DNA from: Hamadaea sp. | GTDB lineage: Bacteria > Actinomycetota > Actinomycetes > Mycobacteriales > Micromonosporaceae | Direction of reading: 5' to 3' | Assembly: GCF_013362815.1 (NCBI RefSeq) | Contig: NZ_JABFVK010000003.1 | Location: 1-50,698, forward strand | DNA length: 50,698 nt | Part shown: piece after piece, positions 23,981-33,512 of the stretch | How the letters are laid out: every line of letters begins with the position of its first letter | How positions within the stretch are numbered: the first letter of the stretch is position 1 | Translations under genes and position numbers: made by a program | Notes under the pieces: model-generated | Told to the model about the DNA's origin: nothing | Databases searched by the model: none | Seen by the model: only the letters and a program-made list of their open reading frames with translations

Positions 23981-26550
23981 TCCGGATCGTGCGGGTGATG
24001 CTGCGCCGTCGTCGCGGCACGGCGTTGCTGGTGCTGGCGTTGTCGGTGATCGCGTCGGCGACGGCTGCGGCCGTTCCGCTCTACACGGGGTCCGCGGCGC
24101 GGGCGGTGACGGCGGCGCAGGTGGCCGAGGCCGCGCCGGCCGAGCTGTCGATCGCCCGGACCGTGCTGCTGTCGCACGGCTTCGGGCCGCCGCAGCCCGA
24201 GGAGAAGCTCGCTCCGCAGCTGCCGTACCGGCCGGGCTTCACCACCGTCGGCGGCCTGCTGATCGGAGGGCTGCTCACCGTCCCTCCCGCGGCCCCTCCG
24301 GTCGCCGATGCGGTCTCCGATGTGGACCCTGTCGGCTCGCCGGCGTGGCTGGCGTACCGGTCGGGGGTGTGCGCCAACGTACGCATGGTGGCCGGTCGCT
24401 GCATCGCCGGAGCCGGTGAGGCGATCGTGCCCGAGTCGGCCGGGCGCAAGCCGGGCGCTGAGATCGGCTTCGTCGCCGGAACGGCTTCGGCCGGCGGTTT
24501 CCGGGCCGACGGGGATCCGGTCGGGCTCACCGTCGTCGGGGTGTACGCGATCGGCGACCTGACCGGGGCGTACGGGGCCGGGCGGTCGTTCACCGGGGTT
24601 CCGCAGCCGGGCGAGGAGCCGGAGGCGAACGTGCCCGCGGTGTTCACCACGCTCGAAACGGCCGCCGCGACGCCGTTCAGCACCGCGTTCCAGACCACCG
24701 ACCTGATCGCCGACGGCGTCGACTTCACCGACGACGCAGGGCTGCGCGCCGTCGTCGCCCAGGAGCAGACCTTGGGCGAGGAGGGCGGCTACAACGTCGA
24801 CACGACGCTGCCGGAACTGCTCGACCGGATCGCCGCCCAGCGCACCAGCCTCGAACGGTCGGTGCAAGTCGCTGCGGTGCCGTTGCTGCTGCTCACCCTG
24901 GTCGTGCTGTATCTCGCGGTCAGCTCCAGCACCGTGCGGCGGCGTACCGAGAGCGGACTTGCCGGGCTGCGCGGCGTACCGGGGTTCACGCAGTGGTGGC
25001 TGTCGGCGGCGGAGACGCTGCTGCCTGCCGTCGCCGCAGCACCCTTCGGGCTCGCGGTCGGGTGGCTCGGCGTACGCGTCCTGGCGGCGTGGACGCTGTC
25101 GCCGGGGATCAGCCCTCAGCTGACCTGGACGGTCGTCCTCACGGTGATCGCCGCGATCGTGACGGTGGCAGCGCTCGCCGGGGTGGCCGTCGCCCAGGCG
25201 AGCCGGGGTCCCATCGCGGCGCAGTTGCGCGGTACGCCGGCCCGCGCTCACAACGTCCTCATCGGGCTGGCCGAGGTATGCGCTGTGCTGGCGGCGGCAG
25301 CGGCCGGATATCAGATCACCGCCGAGGATCGCCCGGGCGGGCTGGCGCTGCTCACCCCGCTGCTGACGGCGGTGGCCGCCGGGCTGGTGGCGCGCCGGTT
25401 GACCGGGCCGGTCGCCGAGCGCCTGGGCCGCTGGGGACTGCGGCGCGGGCGGGTCAACCGGGCGATGGCCGCGTTCGTGATCGCCCGGCGGCCGACCCAT
25501 TCGCGGTTGCTCGCGCTGCTGGTGGTGCTGTTCGGCACCGGCGGCTTCGCGGTCGCCGCCACCACCGCCGGGGCGTGGGCGCGAACGGAACGAGCGCAGC
25601 TCGACGTCGGCGCGGCCGAGGTGTGGAGCCTGCCCACCACGACCGCGGGGGCGCTGCGCGACGCGGTCCGCACCGCCGACCCGTCCGGCCGGTACGCCAT
25701 GGCGGCGGCGATGCTGCCCGACAAGCGATTTCGCGTACTGGCGGTGGACGCCGGAAGGTTCTGCGGTATCGGCTATTGGGGCGCGGACTCCGAACTGCCG
25801 CAGGAGCAGGCGTGCGCGATGCTGCACGCCGAATCCGGGGTGGCGTTGCCGATGGTCACCACCCAAACCGCACCCGACCAGATCGCGGCCGGTTCGGCGG
25901 AATCGGTGGCGGTGACGACGGTCGCCCAGGTCTCGGCGTTGCCCCGGCTGGGCACCACGGGCGGTCTGGTCGACCTCGCCGGGCTGCCTGCCGCCACGCC
26001 GGTCCGGCAGGCTCAGGTGTGGTTCGCGGCCGAGGTGCCGGAGACCGTCCGCGCCGCGCTGCGAACGCAGGGACTGACGCCCGTCGCGATCGCCACTGCC
26101 GCTCGGGCGGCCGAACAGCTCGACCACTCCGGACCCGCGCTGGCCCTGCGGTTCTACCTCGTCGCCTGCCTCACGGCCGTCGTGCTCGGGGTGACCGGCG
26201 TACTGGTCGTGGGGGCGGCCGAACACGACGAGATCGGCCGGGTCATGCGGGCGCTGCGCATACAGGGCATGCGGTCGCGGTCGGTCCCGCGTCAGGTCGC
26301 CGGCGGGTACGCCGTCCTCGTGGTGGTCGCCGCCGTGATCGGCACTCTCGTGGCCGGATTGGCCTGGCGTACGGCGCGCGGGGTGGTGCCGATGGTGGCC
26401 GACGGGGGCTGGGTCCCGCGTACGCCGCTATTGCCGGAACGCCCCGGCTTGCTCGCGGTCGCCCTGCTGGGCCAGGTCGTGGTTCTGTTGCTGACGAGTC
26501 TCGTCGTGGCCACCGTGCTGCGACGGTCGGTGGAAGGGGAGACCCGGTGA
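23977..26550 (+). CDS. FtsX-like ABC transporter permease (second)
   Basis: 857 residues from GTG 23977, overlapping the previous stop by 4 nt (GTGA); the longer open frame runs back into the first permease and is rejected. It begins VIRIVRVMLRRRRGTALLVL, an N-terminal TM with a basic cytoplasmic start, then a large periplasm-side domain. TM clusters occur near residues 305-335, 350-420 and 425-480, and the last helices near 725-760 and 780-850. It is probably a heterodimer partner of the first permease. The pair and the ATPase form one transcription unit. Confidence 0.82.
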   Translation: MIRIVRVMLRRRRGTALLVLALSVIASATAAAVPLYTGSAARAVTAAQVAEAAPAELSIARTVLLSHGFGPPQPEEKLAPQLPYRPGFTTVGGLLIGGLLTVPPAAPPVADAVSDVDPVGSPAWLAYRSGVCANVRMVAGRCIAGAGEAIVPESAGRKPGAEIGFVAGTASAGGFRADGDPVGLTVVGVYAIGDLTGAYGAGRSFTGVPQPGEEPEANVPAVFTTLETAAATPFSTAFQTTDLIADGVDFTDDAGLRAVVAQEQTLGEEGGYNVDTTLPELLDRIAAQRTSLERSVQVAAVPLLLLTLVVLYLAVSSSTVRRRTESGLAGLRGVPGFTQWWLSAAETLLPAVAAAPFGLAVGWLGVRVLAAWTLSPGISPQLTWTVVLTVIAAIVTVAALAGVAVAQASRGPIAAQLRGTPARAHNVLIGLAEVCAVLAAAAAGYQITAEDRPGGLALLTPLLTAVAAGLVARRLTGPVAERLGRWGLRRGRVNRAMAAFVIARRPTHSRLLALLVVLFGTGGFAVAATTAGAWARTERAQLDVGAAEVWSLPTTTAGALRDAVRTADPSGRYAMAAAMLPDKRFRVLAVDAGRFCGIGYWGADSELPQEQACAMLHAESGVALPMVTTQTAPDQIAAGSAESVAVTTVAQVSALPRLGTTGGLVDLAGLPAATPVRQAQVWFAAEVPETVRAALRTQGLTPVAIATAARAAEQLDHSGPALALRFYLVACLTAVVLGVTGVLVVGAAEHDEIGRVMRALRIQGMRSRSVPRQVAGGYAVLVVVAAVIGTLVAGLAWRTARGVVPMVADGGWVPRTPLLPERPGLLAVALLGQVVVLLLTSLVVATVLRRSVEGETR

Positions 26551-27386
26551 ACGGAATGGCGGTGATCTGCCGTCGGGTGGTGCAGATCTACCGGGCCGAG
26601 GGCGGCGACGTGGTCGCCCTCGCCGGGGTGGACCTGGAGATCGCGCCGGGGGAGAAGGTCGCCCTCGTCGGGCCGAGCGGCTCGGGCAAGTCGACGCTGA
26701 TCGCGTTGCTGGCCGGGCTCATGCGGCCGAGCGCCGGAAGGGTCCATCTAGGACAGACCGACATCGGCAAGCTCACCGACGGCGAGCTGGCCCGATTGCG
26801 GGGCACGGATCTCGGCGTCGTGCTGCAGGGAGCCACCCGGAACCTCCTGCCGTACGCGACACTCGAGGACAACATCTGGCTGGCCCAGCGCCGGGTACGC
26901 AAAGTGCGCCCCGCCGACGTCGAACCGGCCGAGTCGGTCGCGGCCCTGGTCGGCCTGCTCGGCTACGGCGACCGCCGGATCGATCAGCTGCCCCCGGGTG
27001 CGCAGCAGCGGGCGGCGCTGGCGGTCGGACTGGCGGCGTCGCCCGGGTTGTTGCTGGTCGACGAGCCCACGAGCCGGCTCGACCCGGCCGCCCGGGACGA
27101 GGTGCTGGAGGCGCTCGACCGGGTCAACGCCGACCGCGGGACGACCATCGTCGCGGTGACCCACGACATGGCGGTCGGCGAGGCGTTCGGCCGGGTCGTG
27201 ACGATCCGCGACGGCCGCGTGGGCGCGGAGGGCCGCGGCGGGCGTGAGTTCGCGGTGGTCGCCGGGGACGGAACGGTGCAGTTGCCACCGGCCATGCTGG
27301 CCAGCTACCCGCCCGGCACCCTGTTCTCGGTCGACGACGTCGACGGCGCGGTCATGCTGGAGGCGGAGAAGCCCGCATCCCCGTAA
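26547..27386 (+). CDS. ABC transporter ATP-binding protein with degenerate signature motif
   Basis: 279 residues from GTG 26547 (GTGA overlap). LolD/MacB-type ATPase: Walker A GPSGSGKST, Q-loop VLQGATRNLLPY, Walker B LLLVDEPTSRLD and H-switch VTHD. The ABC signature is altered: where LSGGQQQR is expected, the protein has LPPGAQQRAALAVGLA. The replaced Ser and Gly would normally contact ATP across the dimer, so activity may be weak or regulatory. It energises the two FtsX-like permeases encoded just upstream. Confidence 0.9.
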   Translation: MNGMAVICRRVVQIYRAEGGDVVALAGVDLEIAPGEKVALVGPSGSGKSTLIALLAGLMRPSAGRVHLGQTDIGKLTDGELARLRGTDLGVVLQGATRNLLPYATLEDNIWLAQRRVRKVRPADVEPAESVAALVGLLGYGDRRIDQLPPGAQQRAALAVGLAASPGLLLVDEPTSRLDPAARDEVLEALDRVNADRGTTIVAVTHDMAVGEAFGRVVTIRDGRVGAEGRGGREFAVVAGDGTVQLPPAMLASYPPGTLFSVDDVDGAVMLEAEKPASP

Positions 27387-27405
27387 GGAGTGCGGGCGTA
27401 CGCGG

Positions 27406-27411
27406 TAGGGT
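27406..27411 (+). promoter_or_regulatory. -10 box TAGGGT for leaderless lnt mRNA
   Basis: TAGGGT ends 7 nt before the GTG at 27419, and no Shine-Dalgarno precedes that start. This fits the TAnnnT leaderless arrangement known in actinobacteria. Confidence 0.55.
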
Positions 27412-27418
27412 TTGCGCC

Positions 27419-29032
27419 GTGACCGCAGCCGTTGCCCCGCCTGACGCCCCGCCGACTCCGGTCGCCGAGGCCGATCCCGCGCCCGCCGGGAAGCCAGTAC
27501 CTTACTGGGCCGGGCTGCTGCTGTCGGCCGTCGCCGGAGTGGCGCTGCTGCTGTCGTTCCCGTCCTACAGCCTCTGGTGGCTCGCCCCGATCGGAGTCGC
27601 CGCCTCGGCGCTGGCCGTGCACCGGCGACGACCGCGTACGGGGGCTTTGTTCGGGTTCATCACCGGTGTCGTGTTCTTCGCACCGCTGCTCTCCTGGACC
27701 AGTACGCACGTCGGCCCCTGGCCCTGGGTGCTGCTCGTCGGCTTGCAAGCGGCGTACTTCGCCCTGCAGGGGCTGGCCCTGGCCGTGGTGAGCCCGGTCG
27801 TCGACCGCTGGCGGTGGAGCCGGCCGCTGGTCGTCGGCGTCCTGTGGGTCGGTCAGGAGGCGTTGCGCGGCCGGACGCCGTTCGGCGGCTTCCCCTGGGG
27901 CCGGCTGGCGTTCAGTCAGGCCGACGCTCCGACGCTGCGCCTCGCGGTGCTCGGCGGCGCGCCGCTCGTCACGTTCGCCGTCGCCGTCACCGGCGGCCTG
28001 CTCCTGCTCGCCCTGACCCGCCCGGCCGTTTCGGCGAAGCCGATGCGTCGCTGGGTCGGGGCGGCGACCTTGGCGCTCGGCGCGGTGGCGCTCACCGTGA
28101 TCGGGTACGCCGTCCCCCTGTCCACACCGTCCGGTCCCACCGTCACAGTGGCGATCGTCCAGGGCAACGTGCCGCGCATGGGGCTGGACTTCAACGCCCA
28201 GCGCCGGGCGGTACTCGACAACCATGTGACCGCGACCGAGGAACTCGCCGCCGATGTGGCCTCCGGCAAGCAGCCCAAGCCGGATCTGGTGATCTGGCCG
28301 GAGAACTCCTCCGACATCGACCCGCTGCGGAACGCCGACGCGGCCGACGCCATCGACCGGGCCGCTCGGGCGATCGGCGTACCGATCCTCGTGGGGGCGG
28401 TGCTGATCGGCCAGCAGGAGGGCCAGGTCTACAACGTCGGGCTCGTCTGGGAGAGCGGGCAGGGCGTGACCGCCCGGTACACCAAGCAGCATCCGGTGCC
28501 GTTCGCGGAGTACATGCCGCTACGGAAGTGGATCGAGCCGATCGCGAAGATCGTCACCGACAAAGCCGGTCTGCTGCGGTCGGACTTCCAGCCCGGGGAC
28601 GCTTCCGGCGTACTGAAGATGGGTCCGGCGACCGTCGGCGACGTGATCTGCTTCGAGATCGCGTATGACGGATTGGTGCGCGACACCGTCACCGACGGGG
28701 CGGGCCTGCTGGTCGTGCAGACCAACAACGCCACGTTCAACGTCGACGAGGCCCGTCAGCAGCTCGCCATGGTGCGGTTGCGGGCGGTCGAGCACGGCCG
28801 GGAATCGCTGATGTCGTCGACCGTCGGCATCTCCGGCTTCGTGGACGCCTCGGGACGGGTGCACCAGGCGAGCGGCTTCTTCACCCGGGACGTCGAGGTA
28901 CGCCAGCTGCACGAGGGCAGCGGGACGACGCCGGCGACGCGCTTGGCGTACTGGCCGGAGCTCGTGCTGAGCCTCGCGGCTGTGGCGTTGCTCGCCGGTG
29001 CCGTGGTGCTTCGGCGTCGATCGCGCGGGTAG
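27419..29032 (+). CDS. lnt: apolipoprotein N-acyltransferase
   Basis: 537 residues. Six or so N-terminal TM helices are followed by a carbon-nitrogen hydrolase domain and a final TM helix ending in a basic tail (LRRRSRG). The catalytic triad is visible: E295 in WPENSS, K356 in ARYTKQHPVPF and C411 in GDVICFEIAYD, corresponding to E267/K335/C387 of the E. coli enzyme. It adds the third acyl chain to the N-terminal cysteine of lipoproteins at the outer face of the membrane; two lipoprotein genes (32868 and 44616) lie in this window. The Pro/Ala-rich first 25 residues are disordered. Confidence 0.94.
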   Translation: MTAAVAPPDAPPTPVAEADPAPAGKPVPYWAGLLLSAVAGVALLLSFPSYSLWWLAPIGVAASALAVHRRRPRTGALFGFITGVVFFAPLLSWTSTHVGPWPWVLLVGLQAAYFALQGLALAVVSPVVDRWRWSRPLVVGVLWVGQEALRGRTPFGGFPWGRLAFSQADAPTLRLAVLGGAPLVTFAVAVTGGLLLLALTRPAVSAKPMRRWVGAATLALGAVALTVIGYAVPLSTPSGPTVTVAIVQGNVPRMGLDFNAQRRAVLDNHVTATEELAADVASGKQPKPDLVIWPENSSDIDPLRNADAADAIDRAARAIGVPILVGAVLIGQQEGQVYNVGLVWESGQGVTARYTKQHPVPFAEYMPLRKWIEPIAKIVTDKAGLLRSDFQPGDASGVLKMGPATVGDVICFEIAYDGLVRDTVTDGAGLLVVQTNNATFNVDEARQQLAMVRLRAVEHGRESLMSSTVGISGFVDASGRVHQASGFFTRDVEVRQLHEGSGTTPATRLAYWPELVLSLAAVALLAGAVVLRRRSRG

Positions 29033-29061
29033 GCTTGTAGCGCCGACTTCTGGAGGTGCTC

Positions 29062-29547
29062 TTGCGGTCTCGGTGGCGTTTCGTGCCGCTGGCGGTGCTG
29101 ATCCTCGCGATCGTCGAGATCGCCGTCTTCGTGGGCGTCGCTCAACTCATCGGCTTCGGCTGGGCCCTGCTGGCGGTCCTCGTCCTGAGCGCGGCCGGCA
29201 TGTTCGCGCTCGCCCGCGAAGGCAAGCGCGGCTGGCGGCGAGTACGCGAAGCAGCCCGCAGCAACAGTCCGGTCGGGCCCCAGGCGGCCGACGGGATCGC
29301 CGGTGCGGTCGGCGCGCTGCTGCTCTTCGTCCCGGGCTTCTTCACCGGCGTGATCGGGGCGCTCCTGCTCATCCCGCCCATCCGCAAGTTCGCGGCGCGC
29401 CGCGTCCAAGGCATCACCGAGAAGCGTGTTCCGTCCAACGTAGCGGGCGACCTGTTCGGGCCGCGTCAGGTGCGCGTTCAGCGTACGCCGAAGGCAGCCC
29501 AGCCCACGGAGACCGACGAGGTCATCGAGGGCGAAATCGTCGATTAG
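29062..29547 (+). CDS. fxsA: FxsA family membrane protein
   Basis: 161 residues if translation starts at TTG 29062, 5 nt after TGGAGG; a GTG at 29056 overlaps that ribosome site. FxsA family: two N-terminal TM helices (LAVLILAIVEIAVFVGVAQLIG, then WALLAVLVLSAAGMFAL), the conserved linker REGKRGWRRVREA and a third hydrophobic segment LLLFVPGFFTGVIGALLLIPPIR. In E. coli FxsA is linked to exclusion of phage T7 by the F plasmid, with no known enzyme activity. It lies 29 nt after lnt and is probably cotranscribed with it. Confidence 0.88.
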   Translation: MRSRWRFVPLAVLILAIVEIAVFVGVAQLIGFGWALLAVLVLSAAGMFALAREGKRGWRRVREAARSNSPVGPQAADGIAGAVGALLLFVPGFFTGVIGALLLIPPIRKFAARRVQGITEKRVPSNVAGDLFGPRQVRVQRTPKAAQPTETDEVIEGEIVD

Positions 29548-29581
29548 GTCATCGCCCAGGTCCGTCGGAGGTCAGACCGTC

Positions 29582-29634
29582 GCTCCCGTCAGGCACCGGT
29601 CGGGCCGCTTGGCGGCCCTCCCTGCCAGCTCCGC
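29582..29634. repeat. left copy of inverted duplication flanking the DivI1A gene
   Basis: 29611-29634 is a perfect 24-bp inverted match to 29882-29905, and 29582-29608 matches 29946-29972 in 25 of 27 positions. Here the two blocks are 2 nt apart. This copy lies in the 124-nt gap between fxsA and the DivI1A gene, where no gene is seen. Confidence 0.8.
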
Positions 29635-29659
29635 GAGCCGATGGGTTGCGCACCCCGCC

Positions 29660-29665
29660 TAGCGT
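29660..29665 (+). promoter_or_regulatory. -10 box TAGCGT for leaderless DivI1A mini-gene
   Basis: TAGCGT ends 6 nt before ATG 29672 with no Shine-Dalgarno, matching the leaderless pattern. Confidence 0.5.
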
Positions 29666-29671
29666 GAGCTG

Positions 29672-29908
29672 ATGGTCCACAGCTTCGTGATAGTGCTGCG
29701 CGGTTATGACCGGGAGTCGGTCGACAAGGTGATCCAGAAAGCCCAAGAGGCTCTGGCCCAGCCCACTCCGGAAGTGGTCGCAGCGGCGGTGCAGTCCATC
29801 GCAGATTTTCGCGCCAAACCGCCCGTGGTGCTGCGCGGTTACGACCGGGAACAGGTCTACGCGCACCTGGACCGGCTGTCAGCGGAGCTGGCAGGGAGGG
29901 CCGCCTGA
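29672..29908 (+). CDS. small protein with two DivIVA (DivI1A) repeats
   Basis: 78 residues made almost entirely of two copies of the DivIVA N-terminal motif: VLRGYDRESVDKVIQKAQEAL (about residues 8-28) and VLRGYDREQVYAHLDRLSAEL (about 53-73), joined by a helical linker. In DivIVA/Wag31 this motif binds curved membrane at the pole. The protein lacks the long coiled coil of true DivIVA, so it may be an accessory or competitor of polar assembly (inference). Its last codons lie inside the right arm of an inverted duplication, which suggests the C-terminus or its flank has been copied. Confidence 0.8.
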   Translation: MVHSFVIVLRGYDRESVDKVIQKAQEALAQPTPEVVAAAVQSIADFRAKPPVVLRGYDREQVYAHLDRLSAELAGRAA

Positions 29909-29972
29909 ATGCACTCCTGGCGGCTCGCGTAAGCACTCCCCGGCGGCGGCCCGACCGGTGCCCGGCGGGAGC
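29882..29972. repeat. right copy of inverted duplication flanking the DivI1A gene
   Basis: Inverted counterpart of 29582-29634. The two conserved blocks (29882-29905 and 29946-29972) are separated here by 40 nt instead of 2. The first block encodes the last eight codons of the DivI1A protein. Confidence 0.8.
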
Positions 29973-30016
29973 AGCGGTCCGCACCACCGCGGACCTGGGA
30001 AATAAAGGTCATGAAG

Positions 30017-30046
30017 AAGGCCCGCCAGGCGAACCTGGCGGGCCTT
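30017..30046 (-). terminator. strong hairpin terminator of rbpA
   Basis: Perfect 13-bp stem: AAGGCCCGCCAGG at 30017-30029 pairs with 30034-30046 around a CGAA loop. It sits 13 nt past the rbpA stop and reads into a T-rich stretch on the minus strand. It can also stop rightward transcription from the DivI1A gene. Confidence 0.85.
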
Positions 30047-30059
30047 GAAGCACGGGAGA

Positions 30060-30398
30060 TCAACGACCCCGGCGGGTCCTGACCTCATCCAGACGCTCGT
30101 TGAGGATCTCCTCGAGCTCCTCCAGCGACCGGCGCTCCAGCAGCATGTCCCAGTGGGTACGCGGCGGCTTGACCTTCTTCTGCTCCGGCTCGGAGCCGTC
30201 GACCAGGCGGGCCACCGTGCCGTCGAACTTGCACTCCCAGGTGATCGGCACCTCGGCGTCGACGGCGAACGGCACCTCGAACTGGTGGCCGTTGGCGCAC
30301 AAGTACTCACGGGTCTGACGCGGAGCCAGTTCGGTGTTGCGGTCCGACTCGTAGCTGACGGCGCCCAGTCGGCTTCCGCGCAGCATGCGCTCGCCCAT
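30060..30398 (-). CDS. rbpA: RNA polymerase-binding protein RbpA
   Basis: 112 residues from ATG 30398, preceded on the minus strand by GAGGGGTGAG. It matches RbpA throughout: MGERMLRGSRLGAVSYES, the core with YLCANGHQFEVPF and ITWECKFDGTVA, and the C-terminal sigma-interaction helix PRTHWDMLLERRS followed by LEEILNERLDEVR. RbpA binds RNA polymerase and group I/II sigma factors and stabilises open complexes in actinobacteria. The CxNGH and WECK residues correspond to the Zn-binding or core fold of the family. A sigma-R-like promoter lies upstream. Confidence 0.96.
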   Translation of the reverse strand: MGERMLRGSRLGAVSYESDRNTELAPRQTREYLCANGHQFEVPFAVDAEVPITWECKFDGTVARLVDGSEPEQKKVKPPRTHWDMLLERRSLEELEEILNERLDEVRTRRGR

Positions 30399-30460
30399 AT
30401 TCGGCTCACCCCTCGAGAAAAGTTTGCAAGGTCCCTGCTCAGTCCATGGACACACGGTGC

Positions 30461-30488
30461 AACGACCACGGCTGTGTCAGAGATTCCC
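30461..30488 (-). promoter_or_regulatory. sigma-R-like promoter of rbpA
   Basis: On the minus strand GGGAAT (30488-30483) is followed after 19 nt by GTT (30463-30461), close to the sigma-R consensus GGAAT-N18/19-GTT. Transcription would start about 55 nt before the rbpA ATG. rbpA is a known member of the sigma-R disulfide-stress regulon in Streptomyces coelicolor. Confidence 0.6.
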
Positions 30489-30590
30489 ACAAGGGTACCC
30501 GGCCCCGGAATCAGGTGACTGCCCTCACCCGCCCTGAGAGATCCGTTATGGTCCAGTTTAGGGCGTTAATCGCGAAAACGGAGGTCTGGG

Positions 30591-32060
<1,470 letters not shown>

Positions 32061-32075
32061 CGTCTTTCAGCTGCG

Positions 32076-32128
32076 GATCACGGGTACGCATGCCTCCCAC
32101 CGCCGTTTCAGCCTGCGTAACCGTGATC
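32076..32128. terminator. long hairpin between convergent genes
   Basis: GATCACGGGTACGCA (32076-32090) pairs with TGCGTAACCGTGATC (32114-32128) in 14 of 15 positions around a 23-nt loop. It sits between the convergent POT gene and the gene ending at 32144, so it likely terminates both. Confidence 0.6.
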
Positions 32129-32143
32129 TACACGTCTGACGGG

Positions 32144-32743
32144 TCAGCCGTCTTCGCAGCCGATACCATCATGATCACGGTCGAGGCGATACGGGTCGTC
32201 GCCGTAGACCGTCACCGGGCCCTGAACATACGCAGGTCCATCGCCCGTGCCGCCTGCGCAGTCGACGTCCGGCGCGATCGGTACGCAGCCCGAGTACCCC
32301 GGGTGGCAGGTGGGTTCGGGAGGCGCTACGGCGGGCGGCGAGGCAGTGGGGGGACCGATCGGCGGCTGGCTCGACGGGGACCGAGTCGGAGTAGCAGGCT
32401 TCGGCGACGCTGGAGCGGTCGACGCCGGCCGCGAAGAGTTGGAGCTGGGCGACGACGTAGGCCTCGTCGAGCTCGCCGACGGTGATGGCCCTGGTGCGGG
32501 ATCATGGTCGCGGCTAGACACGAATATGCCCACGCAGCAGAGCGCTACGAGACCGCTGGCCACAGCGACTATCGCCGCCGTGATGGAGAAGAACGGGCGT
32601 TTCGGCGCCGGTGCCGGTGCCGGGGCCGGCCGCCAGCGCGAACCGTCCCAAATCCAGCGCCGGTCCGGCGACAGCGGCTCCCACCGTGCGCCGTTCCATC
32701 GATACCTGCCATCGGGCGAGATCTGACCAGTCATCATGTGCAT
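32144..32743 (-). CDS. membrane-anchored protein with Pro/Ser linker and Excalibur-like calcium domain
   Basis: 199 residues. The cytoplasmic N-terminus has two short W-rich repeats (DGRYRWNGARWEPLSPDRRW, then IWDGSRWRPAP), like the SPDGRYxWDG repeats common in actinobacterial membrane proteins. One TM helix follows (about 55-77, ITAAIVAVASGLVALCCVGIFV), then a Ser/Pro/Thr-rich low-complexity linker of about 70 residues. The extracytoplasmic C-terminal domain has four Cys and ends DPYRLDRDHDGIGCEDG, the Excalibur DxDxDGxxCE calcium-binding motif. Three candidate ATGs lie close together (32743, 32737, 32734). A CTAGA/TCTAG dyad occurs at 32787-32805 upstream. Confidence 0.78.
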   Translation of the reverse strand: MHMMTGQISPDGRYRWNGARWEPLSPDRRWIWDGSRWRPAPAPAPAPKRPFFSITAAIVAVASGLVALCCVGIFVSSRDHDPAPGPSPSASSTRPTSSPSSNSSRPASTAPASPKPATPTRSPSSQPPIGPPTASPPAVAPPEPTCHPGYSGCVPIAPDVDCAGGTGDGPAYVQGPVTVYGDDPYRLDRDHDGIGCEDG

Positions 32744-32855
32744 CCCGAAGCAGCGTCAGCGCGGATCGAACGCCGAGCGCTTCGCACTAGATCCATCAAG
32801 TCTAGGCGCATGCGACGCTGGGCGCGGTTGCACGGGCGGATCGCGATCTCTCGGG

Positions 32856-32861
32856 TAGCCT
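32856..32861 (+). promoter_or_regulatory. -10 box TAGCCT for leaderless FKBP gene
   Basis: TAGCCT ends 6 nt before GTG 32868, with no Shine-Dalgarno between, consistent with a leaderless mRNA. Confidence 0.5.
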
Positions 32862-32867
32862 GCGCGG

Positions 32868-33380
32868 GTGCGAATCATTCAGCGAGTCGCGACCGTCCTC
32901 GCCCTTGGCGGGCTGCTGGCCGCGGGAGCGGCCGGTTGTGGCGGCGACAGCGGCTCTGAGACGAAAGGCAGCGGTGGCGTGAACGTCAGCACCGATACCA
33001 AGAGCAAGCCCACGATCACCTTCAGCGGTGACGCCCAGAAGCCGTCCAGCCTGCAGGTCACCGACATCGTCGAGGGCACCGGCGACGCGGCCAAGGCCGG
33101 CGACTCGGTGGCGGTGCAGTACGTCGGGGTCTCCTGGTCGACGCAGAAGCAGTTCGACGCCTCCTGGGACCGGGGCGCGCAGCCGTTCAGCGTCGCCCCG
33201 CTGGGCCAGGCCCGCGTCATCGAGGGCTGGAACCAGGGCCTCGTCGGGGCCAAGGTCGGTGGCCGTCGGCTGATCGTCATCCCGCCGGAGCTCGGCTACG
33301 GCGCGCAGGGCGCGGGCGGAGTCATCGGCCCGAACGAGACGCTGGTCTTCGCGGTGGACGTCGTCTCCATCAACGCCTGA
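32868..33380 (+). CDS. FKBP-type peptidyl-prolyl isomerase lipoprotein
   Basis: 170 residues from GTG 32868. A lipoprotein signal peptide (VRIIQRVATVLALGGLLAAG) ends in AAGC with Cys24 as the lipidation site. A Gly/Ser/Thr-rich spacer leads to one FKBP domain. Family residues visible are VAVQYVGVSW, FDASWDRG, VIEGWNQGLVGAKVGGRRLIVIPPELGYG and the final TLVFAVDVVSI. It probably catalyses proline isomerisation of exported proteins at the outer face of the membrane. A clear terminator follows. Confidence 0.93.
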   Translation: MRIIQRVATVLALGGLLAAGAAGCGGDSGSETKGSGGVNVSTDTKSKPTITFSGDAQKPSSLQVTDIVEGTGDAAKAGDSVAVQYVGVSWSTQKQFDASWDRGAQPFSVAPLGQARVIEGWNQGLVGAKVGGRRLIVIPPELGYGAQGAGGVIGPNETLVFAVDVVSINA

Positions 33381-33393
33381 CCTGGTCAGCTCA

Positions 33394-33430
33394 GCGACAC
33401 CGGGGCGGTATTCGCCCCGGTGTCGCTTTT
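33394..33430 (+). terminator. rho-independent terminator of FKBP gene
   Basis: A perfect 14-bp stem (GCGACACCGGGGCG at 33394-33407 with 33413-33426), a 5-nt loop and TTTT at 33427-33430, 13 nt after the FKBP stop. Confidence 0.9.
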
Positions 33431-33512
33431 CTGTCATTGGCTCCAGCTGATCGCTCCTCTGTGGAATCATGTGGATCTTTCCCGGCTCTCTTGGTCCTCG
33501 AGGTGACCCCGG

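Noticed and set aside
32821-32867. tRNA-like GCGAATC-type string near the FKBP gene
   Set aside because: No cloverleaf, acceptor stem or anticodon arm can be drawn.
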